Shown here: in pieces, positions 1 to 8,113 of the stretch
Layout: the number at the start of each line of letters is the position of its first letter
Position numbering within the stretch: position 1 is the first letter of the stretch
NCBI GenBank assembly: GCA_016718155.1
Contig: JADKEH010000047.1
Coordinates: 1 to 64,000, forward strand
Source of the DNA: Candidatus Rhodoferax randersensis
GTDB taxonomy: Bacteria > Pseudomonadota > Gammaproteobacteria > Burkholderiales > Burkholderiaceae_C
Direction: 5' to 3'
Length of the DNA: 64,000 nt
Notes under the pieces: generated by a model
The model's input: only the letters and a program-made list of their open reading frames with translations
Told to the model about the DNA's origin: nothing
Database searches by the model: none
Made by a program: the position numbers and the translations under genes

Positions 1-750
1 CCACTGCCCTTGCTTTCCGGCGTCGGCCACGAAAGACCGAGTCAAAGCCACGGGCTCATCGATGGAAATGTTCCTGCCCGCCGCTCGAACGTCGCGGCGA
101 TAGCCGGGACAGCGCGGTCTTCATCGAAGTCAAAGCTTCGACACTAAAACCACACGTCATGAAGCCTTCCGTCCGCCATTGGCCAACCCCAGTATGACCA
201 CGGCCCGAAATTTTTCGGCGATGACCGTCTCGCGTGCACAGGTTCGCAGTCCCGGCTCGGGCAGATCAAGCAGAACCGGTAAATTGATCTCTTCAACACC
301 TCTGGTCGATAGTTCCGGAAGCCGACGTCAATAGGGACGGTGATCCGCGCTCCTGCGAGGGCTCGGTGCAGCAAGCCGCAAACCACCATAGTCAAGCTCT
401 TCGGGGTATCAGTTCGACGCGGAATGTATCCGCGTCGAACCCAATGCCATCATCTACGTCGATGGCGCAGATCTCTCGAAAGGTGAGTACTGATCACCGG
501 CGTCGGACCGCCGTACTCCCTGTGAGTCCACGTCACGTCGGGCGGTGCGGGTCGTCGAACCAGTCCGTCATCAGCATTGCTCCTTGAGGACGAAGCGATT
601 GCGATGGGACGAGAGATCTGAGCCGATAGCAGCCTGCTCAATGGCATAGCGTCAGCAGGAGGTCGAAACCTGCTCCCTTCCGGCGTGCCATCGTCAGCAG
701 CCGAGAGCGAACCGACGCGCCGACGTCACGAGGTTTCTTGGTTCAGGCAT
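1..750 (-). pseudogene. Decayed AbiEii-type toxin (type IV toxin-antitoxin), runs off the left edge
   Basis: AbiEii toxins are nucleotidyltransferase-fold proteins that arrest growth unless opposed by AbiEi. No long frame is open here, but pieces of the family can be read in order by hopping between the three minus-strand frames: a start near 750 reading MPEPRNLVTSARR, then GAGFDLLLT, then WFDDPHRPTRDVD (the nucleotidyltransferase motif region), ICAIDVDDGIGFDADTF, LDYGGLRL, ARITVPIDVGF, INLPVLLDLPEPGLRT, RETVIAEKFRAVV and FDFDEDRAVPAIAATFERR, with the last pieces near position 1. I estimate about ten frame changes plus internal stops. It lies directly downstream of abiEi, the usual order. Genuine decay seems likely, although low-quality sequence at a contig end could also produce so many indels. 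The assignment rests on remembered family motifs, not an alignment. Confidence 0.7.
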
Positions 751-764
751 GGGACGTCAGCGAC

Positions 765-1361
765 TCAGGTACGGCTCCATGATTTTCCCAGACTTTGGCA
801 TCCGCAGCCCTTTGCGATTTCGAGGGTGATGCCTTTTTGTCGGAGTGCCTCGCGCAGTCCTTCCAGCGCGACGTTCACGCCAACGGTCCGCCGATAGCGG
901 AACATGTCCGCAACGGTTTTTGCGACGCCGAAAATCGGCACGGATACCCCGTCGATGAGGTGGCGTTCGACGCCAAGCTGCAGGCGTGTGCCCGAAAAAC
1001 GCGCGAAGCGGACTGGCGGATATACAAACTTGGGACGCCACTCTTTGGGGCCAATGGCGACCCAGACCTTTGACGGGATCTGGTCGGTCACTCCATGGAA
1101 CGCCAGGGCAGACGTGAGGCAAATAACCCCCTTGGGAACGAGTTTGGAAGCCTCGGCAAGGGTGTGGTGCATATCGAGCGGTGCACCCGCCAGTTGATAC
1201 AGCCCTCGGGCAAGGCGGATGAGAACGCCTTCTCGCTCAAGACGCGAGACTGTGGCAGCAGTGACCCCCTTGGCAGTCAACTCGCTCAGGCGCGACATGC
1301 CCGTGGCCTGTAGATAGGCCACAGCACGATCTCGCTGTGAGGGTTGATTCTTTGGTTCCAC
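765..1361 (-). CDS. AbiEi-type antitoxin/autorepressor, C-terminus frameshifted
   Basis: This 198-residue protein matches the AbiEi antitoxin plan: an N-terminal winged helix-turn-helix (residues about 15-55, RLSELTAKGVTAATVSRLER then GVLIRLARGLYQL) followed by the C-terminal antitoxin domain (LVPKGVICLTSALAFHG, ADMFRYRR, ALEGLREALR). AbiEi represses its own operon and neutralises AbiEii. The family usually ends in a sequence like VMEPYLE; here the frame ends GKSWSRT, while the next frame reads IMEPYLSR and stops at 757. Adding one A to the A4 run near 783 would restore that ending, so a one-base error or mutation is likely. The start is a GTG with no clear Shine-Dalgarno, and the transcript may be nearly leaderless. 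Since the toxin gene is wrecked, the antitoxin would now be a leftover DNA-binding protein. Confidence 0.82.
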   Translation of the reverse strand: MEPKNQPSQRDRAVAYLQATGMSRLSELTAKGVTAATVSRLEREGVLIRLARGLYQLAGAPLDMHHTLAEASKLVPKGVICLTSALAFHGVTDQIPSKVWVAIGPKEWRPKFVYPPVRFARFSGTRLQLGVERHLIDGVSVPIFGVAKTVADMFRYRRTVGVNVALEGLREALRQKGITLEIAKGCGCQSLGKSWSRT

Positions 1362-1368
1362 TGATACA

Positions 1369-1403
1369 AATCATCGGATGAAAGTAGATATTAACCGATG
1401 ATT
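1369..1403. promoter_or_regulatory. Inverted repeat upstream of abiEi, likely autorepression operator
   Basis: Two perfect 9-base arms, AATCATCGG (1369-1377) and CCGATGATT (1395-1403), are separated by 17 bases and lie just upstream of the abiEi start. A TAATAT-like minus 10 sequence for the minus strand (about 1387-1392) falls between the arms. AbiEi proteins are known to bind inverted repeats in their own promoters, so an operator role fits. The role is inferred; only the repeat is seen. Confidence 0.55.
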
Positions 1404-1452
1404 CATATCACTTCGTACGAGCGTGGTCCAGCCTGGCAGATGCAGCGGTTGG

Positions 1453-2009
1453 CTACTGCCGAATCACATCCGCACCCTTCGGAGGCTGGAACTGGAAACT
1501 GGCCGCGTTCATCGCGGCATTGACCTGAAAGGCGCCAAAGGTCAGCACAGACTTCTGCCCGAAGCTGTCCAGAATTTCCAGCGCGGCCAGGCCCGCTGAC
1601 TTGTCACCGGCCTTGAAGCCGACGCGGATGGATTGCAGTTGGCCGTCCGTGTTCTTGGGGGTGGCCAGCACCCACTCCATGCCATCCTTGTCAGGCGCAT
1701 CAGCCAGCGTGAACTCCGCGCGCAGGGCCTTGAGGTCCGGCGCCGACGCAATCAGCGCAGCGGGCGTGGCGCCCAGCGCCTGCGCTTGCTTGCGGGCGGT
1801 CACCTGATTGAGGTCCACGTCATAGAGCCACAGGGTCTGGCCATCGGCCACGATGCTTTGCTCAAACGGCTTTTTGTAGATGAACTTGAAACGGTTGGGC
1901 CGGGCAAACTCGAAGGTGCCGCTGGACGTTTTGGTTCGGGCCGCTTGCCCTTCCTTGGCCGGTGCCGTTACCACCTGGGTGAAGTCGGCACGCCCCGATT
2001 TCACCGTTG
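1453..2009 (-). CDS. lolA: LolA lipoprotein carrier, N-terminus missing (5'-truncated)
   Basis: LolA ferries outer-membrane lipoproteins across the periplasm from the LolCDE complex to LolB. From TVKSGRADFTQ to the end (DVIRQ) the mature domain is intact: TFEFARPNRFKFIYKKPFEQ, DGQTLWLYDVDLNQVT, and the C-terminal FQFQPPKGADVI. What is missing is the signal peptide and roughly the first dozen mature residues, about 30-35 codons, without which the protein would not be exported. Upstream in this frame the sequence is FtsK-coding and contains stops. A GTG at 2002-2004 is the only nearby start and would give a cytoplasmic 183-residue fragment. LolA is normally essential in this group, so either a second copy exists or the ftsK-lolA junction is an assembly or sequencing deletion. 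Confidence 0.85.
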
Positions 2010-4347
2010 ACCAAAATTTCGCGCTGGCCGCTGGTGCTCATGCTGCTCACCAGGCCGGCTTTTTCCATGTCTTCCACCAATCGGGCGGCGCGGTTGTAGC
2101 CAATCTTCAGGTGGCGTTGCACCAGCGAGATGCTGGCCTTGCGGTTCTTCAGCACCACCTCCACCGCCTGGTCGTACATCGGGTCTTTCTCGCCGCCGCT
2201 GTTGCCGCCCTCGCCCAACAAATCGCCTTCGCCATCGACCGTGCCGCCTTCGAGCACGCCCTCGATGTAGTTGGGTCTCGCCCCTGGTCTTTGAGGTAGC
2301 TCACCACGCGGTGGACTTCCTCATCACTGACAAACGCGCCGTGCACCCGAATCGGCAACCCGGTACCGCTGGGCATGTAGAGCATGTCACCCATACCCAG
2401 CAGAGCCTCGGCGCCCATCTGGTCGAGGATGGTGCGGCTGTCGATCTTGCTCGACACCTGGAAGGCAATGCGGGTCGGGATGTTGGCCTTGATCAGGCCG
2501 GTGATCACGTCCACGCTGGGGCGCTGCGTGGCCAGGATCAGGTGGATGCCGGCGGCGCGCGCCTTTTGCGCCAGCCGGGCAATCAGCTCCTCGATCTTCT
2601 TGCCCACCACCATCATCAGGTCGGCCAGCTCGTCGATCACCACCACGATGTGCGGCAAGCGGTCCAGCGGCTCGGGCTCTTCAGGGGTCAGGCTGAACGG
2701 GTTGCCGATGAACTCGCCACGCGCCTTGGCGTCGTCGATCTTGACGTTGTAGCCGGCCAAGTTGCGCACGCCCATCTTGCTCAGCAGCTTGTAGCGGCGC
2801 TCCATCTCGGCCACGCACCACGTCAGGCCATGTGCCGCTTGGCGCATGTCGGTCACCACCGGTGCCAGCAGGTGCGGGATGCCCTCGTAGACCGACATTT
2901 CCAGCATCTTGGGGTCGATCATCAACAGGCGCACGTCGCGCGCCTCGGCCTTGTACAAGAGGCTCAGGATCATCGCGTTGATACCGACCGACTTGCCCGA
3001 GCCGGTGGTACCGGCCACCAGCACGTGTGGCATCTTGGCCAGATCGGCCACCACCGGGTTGCCCACGATGTCCTTGCCCAGGCCCATGGTCAGCAGCGAC
3101 TTGGCTTCGTTGTAGGGTTGCGAGCCCAGAATTTCGGACAGGCGAATCGACTGGCGCCGGGCATTGGGCAATTCGAGGGCCATGAAGTTCTTGCCGGGGA
3201 TGGTCTCCACCACGCGAATCGACACCAGGCTTAAGGACCGTGCCAGATCCTTGGCCAGGCCAACGATCTGCGAGCCCTTGACGCCGGTGGCGGGCTCGAT
3301 CTCGTAGCGCGTGATCACCGGGCCGGGCGAGGCCAGCACCACCCGCACGTCCACGCCGAAGTCCTTGAGCTTTTTCTCAATCATGCGGCTGGTCATCTCC
3401 AGCGTCTCAGGCGCCACGGTTTCCTGGCGTGCGATGGCGCCATCAAGCAAGTCGACCTGGGGCAGCTTGCTGTCAGGCAGCTCGGTGAACAGGACTTTCT
3501 GGCGCTCTTTGGCCACACGTTCGCTGCGTGGCACCGCGATGGGCATCGCATCCCTCACCACCACCGGCTGCGGGTGGTGTTCGGCGATCTCCTCGCGCTC
3601 CTCCAGCACAATCTCTTCGCGCTCACGCGCGGCGCGCTGGCCCACGGCCAAGTCTTGCTCGATCTCGCGTTTGTCCTGCCAGGACTCGACCTGTCCATAC
3701 AGCCAGGCGCCAATGCGCTCGGCCACATGACCCCAGGAAAAACGGAACGCCAGCGCCGCGCCCACCACCCCCAGGGCGATGGCGACCAGACCCGAGCCAG
3801 CAAAACCCAGCCATTTGACGGCCAGCGGCCCCACCAGGTAACCCAGCACGCCGCCCGCGTGCCCGCCCGGCAGGCGCGGCTCCAGGCTGTACAGGCGCGA
3901 CCATTCCAGCGTGGCGCTGGCGCACAGCAGCAGCACGACGCCAACCCAGAACAGGCTTCGCTCGGACCAGAGCCAGGCCATCCTGACCGGCTGGCCGGCT
4001 GCGGGCGCGCTCGGCGCCGCCGACCCGCGCAGCCACGCCGCCAGGGCCGACAGCCAGACACGCAAGGCCAGCGCCACACACCACCAGACAGAAAGCCCGA
4101 ACAGGAAGTAACTCGCATCGGCCAGCCAGGCGCCCAAGCGGCCGGCCCAGTTGGTCACCGCCGCCTGACCGCCCGAGGTCGACCACGCCGGATCGTGCGC
4201 GTTGTGCGTCAGCAGCGCCAGCAGCCAGAACAGCAGCCACGCGGCTGTCAGGAACAAACCCAGTTCGCTGGCGAAGCGCCGGGCGCCGGACTTTGGTTGC
4301 GCAGGCGTGCTGCGAGGGTTGCTGAGTGTGCGAAGCGAATAGGTCAT
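2010..4347 (-). CDS. ftsK: DNA translocase FtsK, one frameshift and clipped C-terminus
   Basis: FtsK pumps DNA at the division septum and couples chromosome dimer resolution to division. The first frame (4347 down to about 2280) carries four hydrophobic segments in residues 25-215, a short charged linker (short-linker SpoIIIE/FtsK form), then the motor: Walker A AGTTGSGKS near residue 450 and Walker B VVVIDELADLMM near 565. After YLKDQG the frame is wrong; the correct continuation (NYIEGVLEGGTVDG, then the gamma DNA-reading winged helix YDQAVEVVLKNRKASISLVQ to STSGQREILV) lies in another frame down to about 2012. Adding one C to a CCC run near 2272 gives DQGRDPNYIEG and repairs it. The last few residues merge into lolA. 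It lies 18 bases after the Crp-like gene on the same strand. Confidence 0.9.
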
Positions 4348-4365
4348 GCGTCAGGGCAAGCGGCT

Positions 4366-5037
4366 TTAGCGGGGGGTGTGGCGACGTTCGTTGACCAGGA
4401 TTGCACCGCCGTCCAGCGTCTGAATGAAGCCCTGCTCTTCAAAGTCTTTCATCACCCGGCTGACCATCTCCCGCGACGCGCCCACCATCTTGGCAATGTC
4501 CTGGCGCGACAGCTTGTCGCGAATCATCAGTCGGCCGTCGTCCGCAACCGCTGATTCGAGCAGCACGTTGGCCACCCGGCCATAGACACCCATCAGCGCC
4601 AGCGAGCCAATCTTCTGGTCGGCGTGGCGCAGTCGCCGCACCAGGCCCTGCATCACGGCGTAGGCCATGGTGGCGTTCTCGGGCAGGCAGCGCGTGAACT
4701 CCTTGCGCCCCAGCACCAGCACGTCGGTCTGGATTTCGGCCTCCACCGTGGCGGAGTGCGGCTGGTTGTCGATCATGCTCATCTCGCCAATGTAGTCGCC
4801 TGGCTGCAGCGTGGCCAGGATCACCTCGCGAGACTTACGATCGGTCATCAGCACCCGGGCGCGGCCCGACAGGATGATGTACAGGGAATCGGACTTCTTG
4901 CCCTGCTCCACAATCACTTGCCCGCGCTTGAAGCGATGTTTGGCCACCGCGTCGGCCAGCAATTCAGCCTGTGCCGGGGTGAGCATGGCAAACAGGGGCA
5001 CGCGGCGAATCAGATCAAGATTGGTCAGCATGGACAT
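4366..5037 (-). CDS. Crp/Fnr-family transcriptional regulator
   Basis: A 223-residue regulator with a cyclic-nucleotide-binding-like beta-roll (residues 15-120, with GEMSMID at 84-90 where CRP has its phosphate-binding cassette) and a C-terminal winged helix (about 150-215; recognition region SRQDIAKMVGASREMVSRVM). The N-terminus lacks the cysteine cluster of FNR oxygen sensors, so it is closer to the CRP side, but the ligand is unknown. I chose the ATG at 5037 (MSMLTNL) over the longer in-frame start at 5103 because the family begins there. It is divergent from trxB across about 150 bases and precedes ftsK, the usual arrangement in related Burkholderiales as I remember it. Confidence 0.88.
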   Translation of the reverse strand: MSMLTNLDLIRRVPLFAMLTPAQAELLADAVAKHRFKRGQVIVEQGKKSDSLYIILSGRARVLMTDRKSREVILATLQPGDYIGEMSMIDNQPHSATVEAEIQTDVLVLGRKEFTRCLPENATMAYAVMQGLVRRLRHADQKIGSLALMGVYGRVANVLLESAVADDGRLMIRDKLSRQDIAKMVGASREMVSRVMKDFEEQGFIQTLDGGAILVNERRHTPR

Positions 5038-5188
5038 CGCATAATCCTTCGCTTGGGACTTCGGGTTTCTTACAATCTGCCAGACGCGGCACTCAAGCCG
5101 CAAATCCTTCGGGCGCGCCGGCTTGAACTATGGTGCGTTGCCCCGAAATGTACACGGCGCAAGCAATTCTTTCTCAAAGGCTATTCAG

Positions 5189-6139
5189 ATGTCCAACACA
5201 CGGCATGCCAAGGTACTCATTCTAGGTTCGGGACCGGCGGGCTACACCGCGGCCATTTACGCCGCGCGCGCCAACCTCAACCCCCTGCTGGTCACCGGCA
5301 TGGCACAGGGCGGGCAATTGATGACTACCACCGAGGTGGACAACTGGCCGGCCGATGTGCACGGCGTGCAGGGGCCAGACCTGATGCAGCGCTTTCTGGA
5401 GCACGCCGAACGCTTCAAAACCGAGATCGTGTTCGACCACGTCAGCGCGGTCGATTTCAGCAAACGCCCGTTCACCCTCAAAGGCGACAGCGGCGAGTAC
5501 ACCTGCGACTCACTCATCATCGCCACCGGCGCCTCCGCCAAATATTTGGGCCTGCCCTCGGAGACCGCCTTCATGGGCCGCGGCGTCTCGGGCTGCGCCA
5601 CCTGCGACGGTTTCTTCTACCGCGACCAGGTCTGCTGCGTGGTCGGCGGCGGCAACACCGCCGTGGAAGAGGCGCTGTACCTGTCCAACATTGCCAGCAA
5701 GGTCTACCTGATCCATCGGCGCGACAAGTTCAAGGCCGAGCCGATCATGGTCGACAAGCTGATGGAGAAAGTCGCCGCCGGCAAGATTGAACTCAAGACC
5801 TTCCATACCCTGGAAGAGGTGCTGGGCGACAGCAGCGGCGTGACCGGCGTGCGCCTCAAAAACGTCAACACCGGCAACACCGAAGACCTGGCCCTGCAGG
5901 GTTGCTTCATCGCCATTGGCCACTCCCCCAACACCGAAATTTTCCAGGGTCAACTGGAGATGGCGGGGGGCTACATCGTGACTCAGGGCGGACTCAAGGG
6001 CTTCGCCACGCAGACCAGCGTGCCGGGCATTTTTGCTGCTGGCGATGTGCAGGACCATGTCTACCGCCAGGCCATCACCAGCGCGGGAACGGGCTGCATG
6101 GCGGCACTGGATGCGCAACGCTTCCTGGAGCAGGGGTAA
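5189..6139 (+). CDS. trxB: Thioredoxin-disulfide reductase
   Basis: TrxB uses NADPH and FAD to keep thioredoxin reduced in the cytoplasm. The 316-residue product has the N-terminal FAD-binding GSGPAGYTAA (13-22), the redox-active CATC (136-139), the NADPH-binding GGGNTAVEEA (153-162), and the second FAD motif near the end (GIFAAGDVQDHVYRQ). This is full family length. The ATG at 5189 is preferred to the upstream in-frame start at 5123 because homologues start MSNTRHAKVLILGSG; a weak AAGG lies about 9 bases before it. Confidence 0.96.
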   Translation: MSNTRHAKVLILGSGPAGYTAAIYAARANLNPLLVTGMAQGGQLMTTTEVDNWPADVHGVQGPDLMQRFLEHAERFKTEIVFDHVSAVDFSKRPFTLKGDSGEYTCDSLIIATGASAKYLGLPSETAFMGRGVSGCATCDGFFYRDQVCCVVGGGNTAVEEALYLSNIASKVYLIHRRDKFKAEPIMVDKLMEKVAAGKIELKTFHTLEEVLGDSSGVTGVRLKNVNTGNTEDLALQGCFIAIGHSPNTEIFQGQLEMAGGYIVTQGGLKGFATQTSVPGIFAAGDVQDHVYRQAITSAGTGCMAALDAQRFLEQG

Positions 6140-6182
6140 GGGAGCGCCCCGACTCTCGCCCACCGCCCTGATCCGGCAGCTT

Positions 6183-6191
6183 TGCTATAAT
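6183..6191 (+). promoter_or_regulatory. Extended minus 10 promoter element for rpmB-rpmG
   Basis: TGCTATAAT is a perfect TATAAT hexamer preceded by the extended TGN motif, about 110 bases before rpmB and just after trxB. The minus 35 region is weak, as is common with extended minus 10 promoters. It would give the ribosomal-protein operon its own transcript with a leader of roughly 100 bases. Confidence 0.6.
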
Positions 6192-6229
6192 TGCTGGCTT
6201 TGCTGGACTTGTCTGTCCATCATGGGTTA

Positions 6230-6273
6230 CCGCCACCCTACTGGCGAGGTGAGGCTCCCACTTCAGGTGGCGG
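6230..6273 (+). promoter_or_regulatory. Hairpin in the rpmB leader
   Basis: CCGCCACC (6230-6237) pairs perfectly with GGTGGCGG (6266-6273) across a 28-base loop, in the untranslated leader between the TATAAT and the rpmB start. Ribosomal-protein operons are often autoregulated by binding to leader structures, so this could be such a site. That is inference from position only. Confidence 0.35.
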
Positions 6274-6299
6274 CCGTTTGAAGAAAGCGAAGTGTCCCT

Positions 6300-6533
6300 A
6301 TGGCACGAGTATGTGAAGTCACGGGCAAAGGCCCCATGGTCGGAAACAATGTTTCCCACGCCAACAACAAAACCAAGCGCCGGTTCCTGCCGAACCTGCA
6401 ATACCGCCGTTTCTGGGTCGAGACCGAAAACCGCTGGGTTCGCCTGCGGATTTCCAACGCAGGTCTGCGTATGATCGACAAGAACGGCATCGACTCTGTG
6501 CTCGCCGATCTGCGCGCACGTGGTCAGGCTTAA
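6300..6533 (+). CDS. rpmB: 50S ribosomal protein L28
   Basis: The 77-residue sequence MARVCEVTGKGPMVGNNVSH, followed by the N-x-x-KRRFLPNLQ region, is the standard L28 pattern and full length (bacterial L28 is 77-78 residues). L28 binds 23S rRNA in the large subunit. It is followed by rpmG after 52 bases, the conserved pairing in proteobacteria, and shares the strong upstream promoter. Confidence 0.97.
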   Translation: MARVCEVTGKGPMVGNNVSHANNKTKRRFLPNLQYRRFWVETENRWVRLRISNAGLRMIDKNGIDSVLADLRARGQA

Positions 6534-6543
6534 CAACTTACTT

Positions 6544-6569
6544 GGGGACTGACCTTTAGCTCTGTCCCC
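6544..6569 (+). other. Short hairpin between rpmB and rpmG
   Basis: GGGGAC (6544-6549) can pair with GTCCCC (6564-6569). There is no U-tract, so it is not a terminator; it may modulate relative rpmB/rpmG expression or mRNA stability. The core resembles GGGGACAGA...TCTGTCCC near 39440-39480, but the match is too short to claim relatedness. Confidence 0.3.
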
Positions 6570-6585
6570 GACTGAAAGGAACACC

Positions 6586-6756
6586 ATGGCAACCAAAGGC
6601 GGACGCGAAAAAATCAAGCTGGAATCGACAGCCGGCACCGGTCACTTCTACACGACCAGCAAGAACAAGAAACTCATGCCCGAGAAGATGCTGATCAAGA
6701 AATTTGATCCCAAAGCTCGCAAGCACGTGGACTACAAGGAAATGAAGCTGAAGTAA
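6586..6756 (+). CDS. rpmG: 50S ribosomal protein L33
   Basis: A 56-residue protein, MATKGGREKIKLESTAGTGH...FYTTSKNKK...KFDPKARKHVDYKEMKLK. It is the L33 type without the zinc-binding cysteines, as is usual in betaproteobacteria. A Shine-Dalgarno-like GAAAGGA precedes the ATG by about 6 bases. It is the second gene of the rpmB-rpmG operon and ends just before an intrinsic terminator. Confidence 0.97.
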   Translation: MATKGGREKIKLESTAGTGHFYTTSKNKKLMPEKMLIKKFDPKARKHVDYKEMKLK

Positions 6757-6781
6757 TTCAGATTCGCCTCAGTCCAGAAGA

Positions 6782-6804
6782 GCCCGCCCTGTGCGGGCTT
6801 TTTT
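6782..6804 (+). terminator. Intrinsic terminator of rpmB-rpmG
   Basis: GCCCGC (6782-6787) and GCGGGC (6793-6798) form a six-pair GC stem with a 5-base loop, followed directly by six T residues. It sits 25 bases after the rpmG stop codon. Confidence 0.9.
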
Positions 6805-6852
6805 GCGCCCTGAATTTTGACGGGTTAATCGGGGCGTTTCTTTCACCCGCGT

Positions 6853-6940
6853 CAGGCATGGGGAAGGCATTTTGCTTCGTGTCCCCCGGGCCCTGCGGGC
6901 CCTCCTCCTTGACCTACGCAAAACGCCTTCCCCATGCCTG
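6853..6940. repeat. Long stem-loop element, copy 1
   Basis: Arms 6853-6868 (CAGGCATGGGGAAGGC) and 6925-6940 are perfect 16-base complements; after one mismatch the stem continues as TTTTGC/GCAAAA. The enclosed core reads TTCGTGTCCCCC, a small GGCCC/GGGCC hairpin, then TCCTCCTTGACCTAC. The same core occurs inverted in copy 2 with unrelated but equally complementary arms. It lies after the rpmG terminator and encodes nothing. Confidence 0.75.
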
Positions 6941-7004
6941 CTGCTGGAGTGCTTGGCGCACGAAGGGAGTTCTATCCAACACGGTTGACCTATCACACCC
7001 CACA

Positions 7005-7092
7005 AGATCCGTCGGGCTGTGCGTTTTGCGCAGGTAAAGGAGGAGGCCGAAGGCCGGGGGACACGGAGCAAAACGTACGGCCCGACGGATCT
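7005..7092. repeat. Long stem-loop element, copy 2 (inverted)
   Basis: Arms AGATCCGTCGGGC (7005-7017) and 7080-7092 are perfect complements; the stem continues through TGTGCG/CGTACG (with wobble pairs) into TTTTGC/GCAAAA, about 25 pairs in all. Read on the minus strand the core is TCCGTGTCCCCC, a GGCC/GGCC hairpin, then TCCTCCTTTACCTGC, nearly the same as copy 1. The two copies are 64 bases apart in opposite orientation. Confidence 0.75.
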
Positions 7093-7104
7093 GGAGCGTA
7101 CAAA

Positions 7105-8060
7105 CCCCCCCGCGGGCCGGGGGGCCCCCGGGGGGGGGCGCCCCCCCCCGGCCGCGGGCCCGCCCCGGGCGGGGCCGGGGGGGGGGGCCCCGCCAGCGGC
7201 CCCCGGCCGAAGGAGGCCGGGCAGAACGCGGGGCAGGCGGCGCGCCGCCCCCCGCGGGGGCGCCCCGGCGCCCCCGGCGCCCCGCGCCGGGGGCCCGGGG
7301 GAGGGGGGCGGCCCGGGCAGCGGGCCCCCGGGAGGCGCCCCCCGCGGGGGCCCGCCGCCCGGCGGCGGCCCGCCCCCCCGCCCCGCAAGCCCCCCGCGCC
7401 CGGCCCCCCGGGCGCCGGGGGGGGCCGGGGCCCGGCGCGGGGGGCCCCCGCGCCCCGGCCCCCCGGAGCCCCCCGGCCCCCCCCCCCCCGCGCCCCCCCC
7501 CCCCCGCCCCGGAGCGCCCCCGGGCGGCCCGCCCCCCCCCCCCCCCCCCCCCCCCCCCCGGCGGCGCGCCGCCCCCCCCCCCCCCCCCCCCCGGCCGCCC
7601 GGCCCAAAGACAGAGGCCCCGGCGGCCCGGCGCCCGGCCCCCCCCCCCCCCCCCCCCCGCCCCCCCCCCCCGCGCCCGGCCCGCCCCGCCAAGCCCCCCC
7701 CCGCCCGGCCGGCGGCCCCCCGGGCGAACCCGGCGGGGCGGAGGGGGGGGCGGGCGGGGGCGCCGCGCCCCCGCCCGGGGGGCCCGCGCGGCCCCCCCCC
7801 GGGGGGCCCCCCCCGGCGGCGCCCCCGGGGCCGCGCGGGCCGGGCGGGCCGCGCGGCCCCCCCCCGGCGCGCCCCCGCCGCCCGCGGCCCCCCCCCCGGG
7901 CGCGCCCCGGCCCCCGCCCCCCCCGCCGGGCCCCCCCCCCGCGCCCGGCCCCGCGCGCCCCCCCCCCCCGGGCGCCCCCGCCCCCCCGGCCGCCCCGGCG
8001 CCCCCCCCCCGCCCCCCCGCGGCCCCCCCCGCCCCCCCGCCCCCCCCCCCCGCCCGGGGC
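7105..8060. other. T-free G/C tract, probable sequencing artefact
   Basis: Across this ~955-base stretch I find no T and only about 25 A residues; the rest is runs of C and G. No natural bacterial gene or spacer looks like this. Long open frames exist in all directions only because stop codons need T or A. Readable sequence resumes at GAAACAAAAAGCCCGC. The tract begins right after stem-loop copy 2, so polymerase stalling at strong secondary structure, or low-quality read ends, is a plausible cause. No gene should be called here, and the true length of the gap is unknown. Confidence 0.85.
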
Positions 8061-8065
8061 GAAAC

Positions 8066-8089
8066 AAAAAGCCCGCTAAGAAACGGGCT
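8066..8089 (-). terminator. Intrinsic terminator downstream of the desaturase
   Basis: On the minus strand AGCCCG (complement of 8084-8089) pairs with CGGGCT (complement of 8070-8075), followed by a run of T residues (complement of 8066-8070). It lies about 25 bases past the desaturase stop. Confidence 0.8.
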
Positions 8090-8113
8090 TTCTCAAAGGC
8101 GCGAAAGGGGCAT

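Noticed and set aside
4624..5790. A 388-codon plus-strand frame opposite the Crp-like gene and running into trxB
   Set aside because: It is an antisense and out-of-frame shadow of two well-supported genes, with His/Gln/Arg-rich composition typical of such shadows.
6853..7092. Possibility that the stem-loops are integron attC sites or CRISPR units
   Set aside because: No GTTRRRY/RYYYAAC core sites, only two copies, opposite orientation, and no regular spacer pattern.
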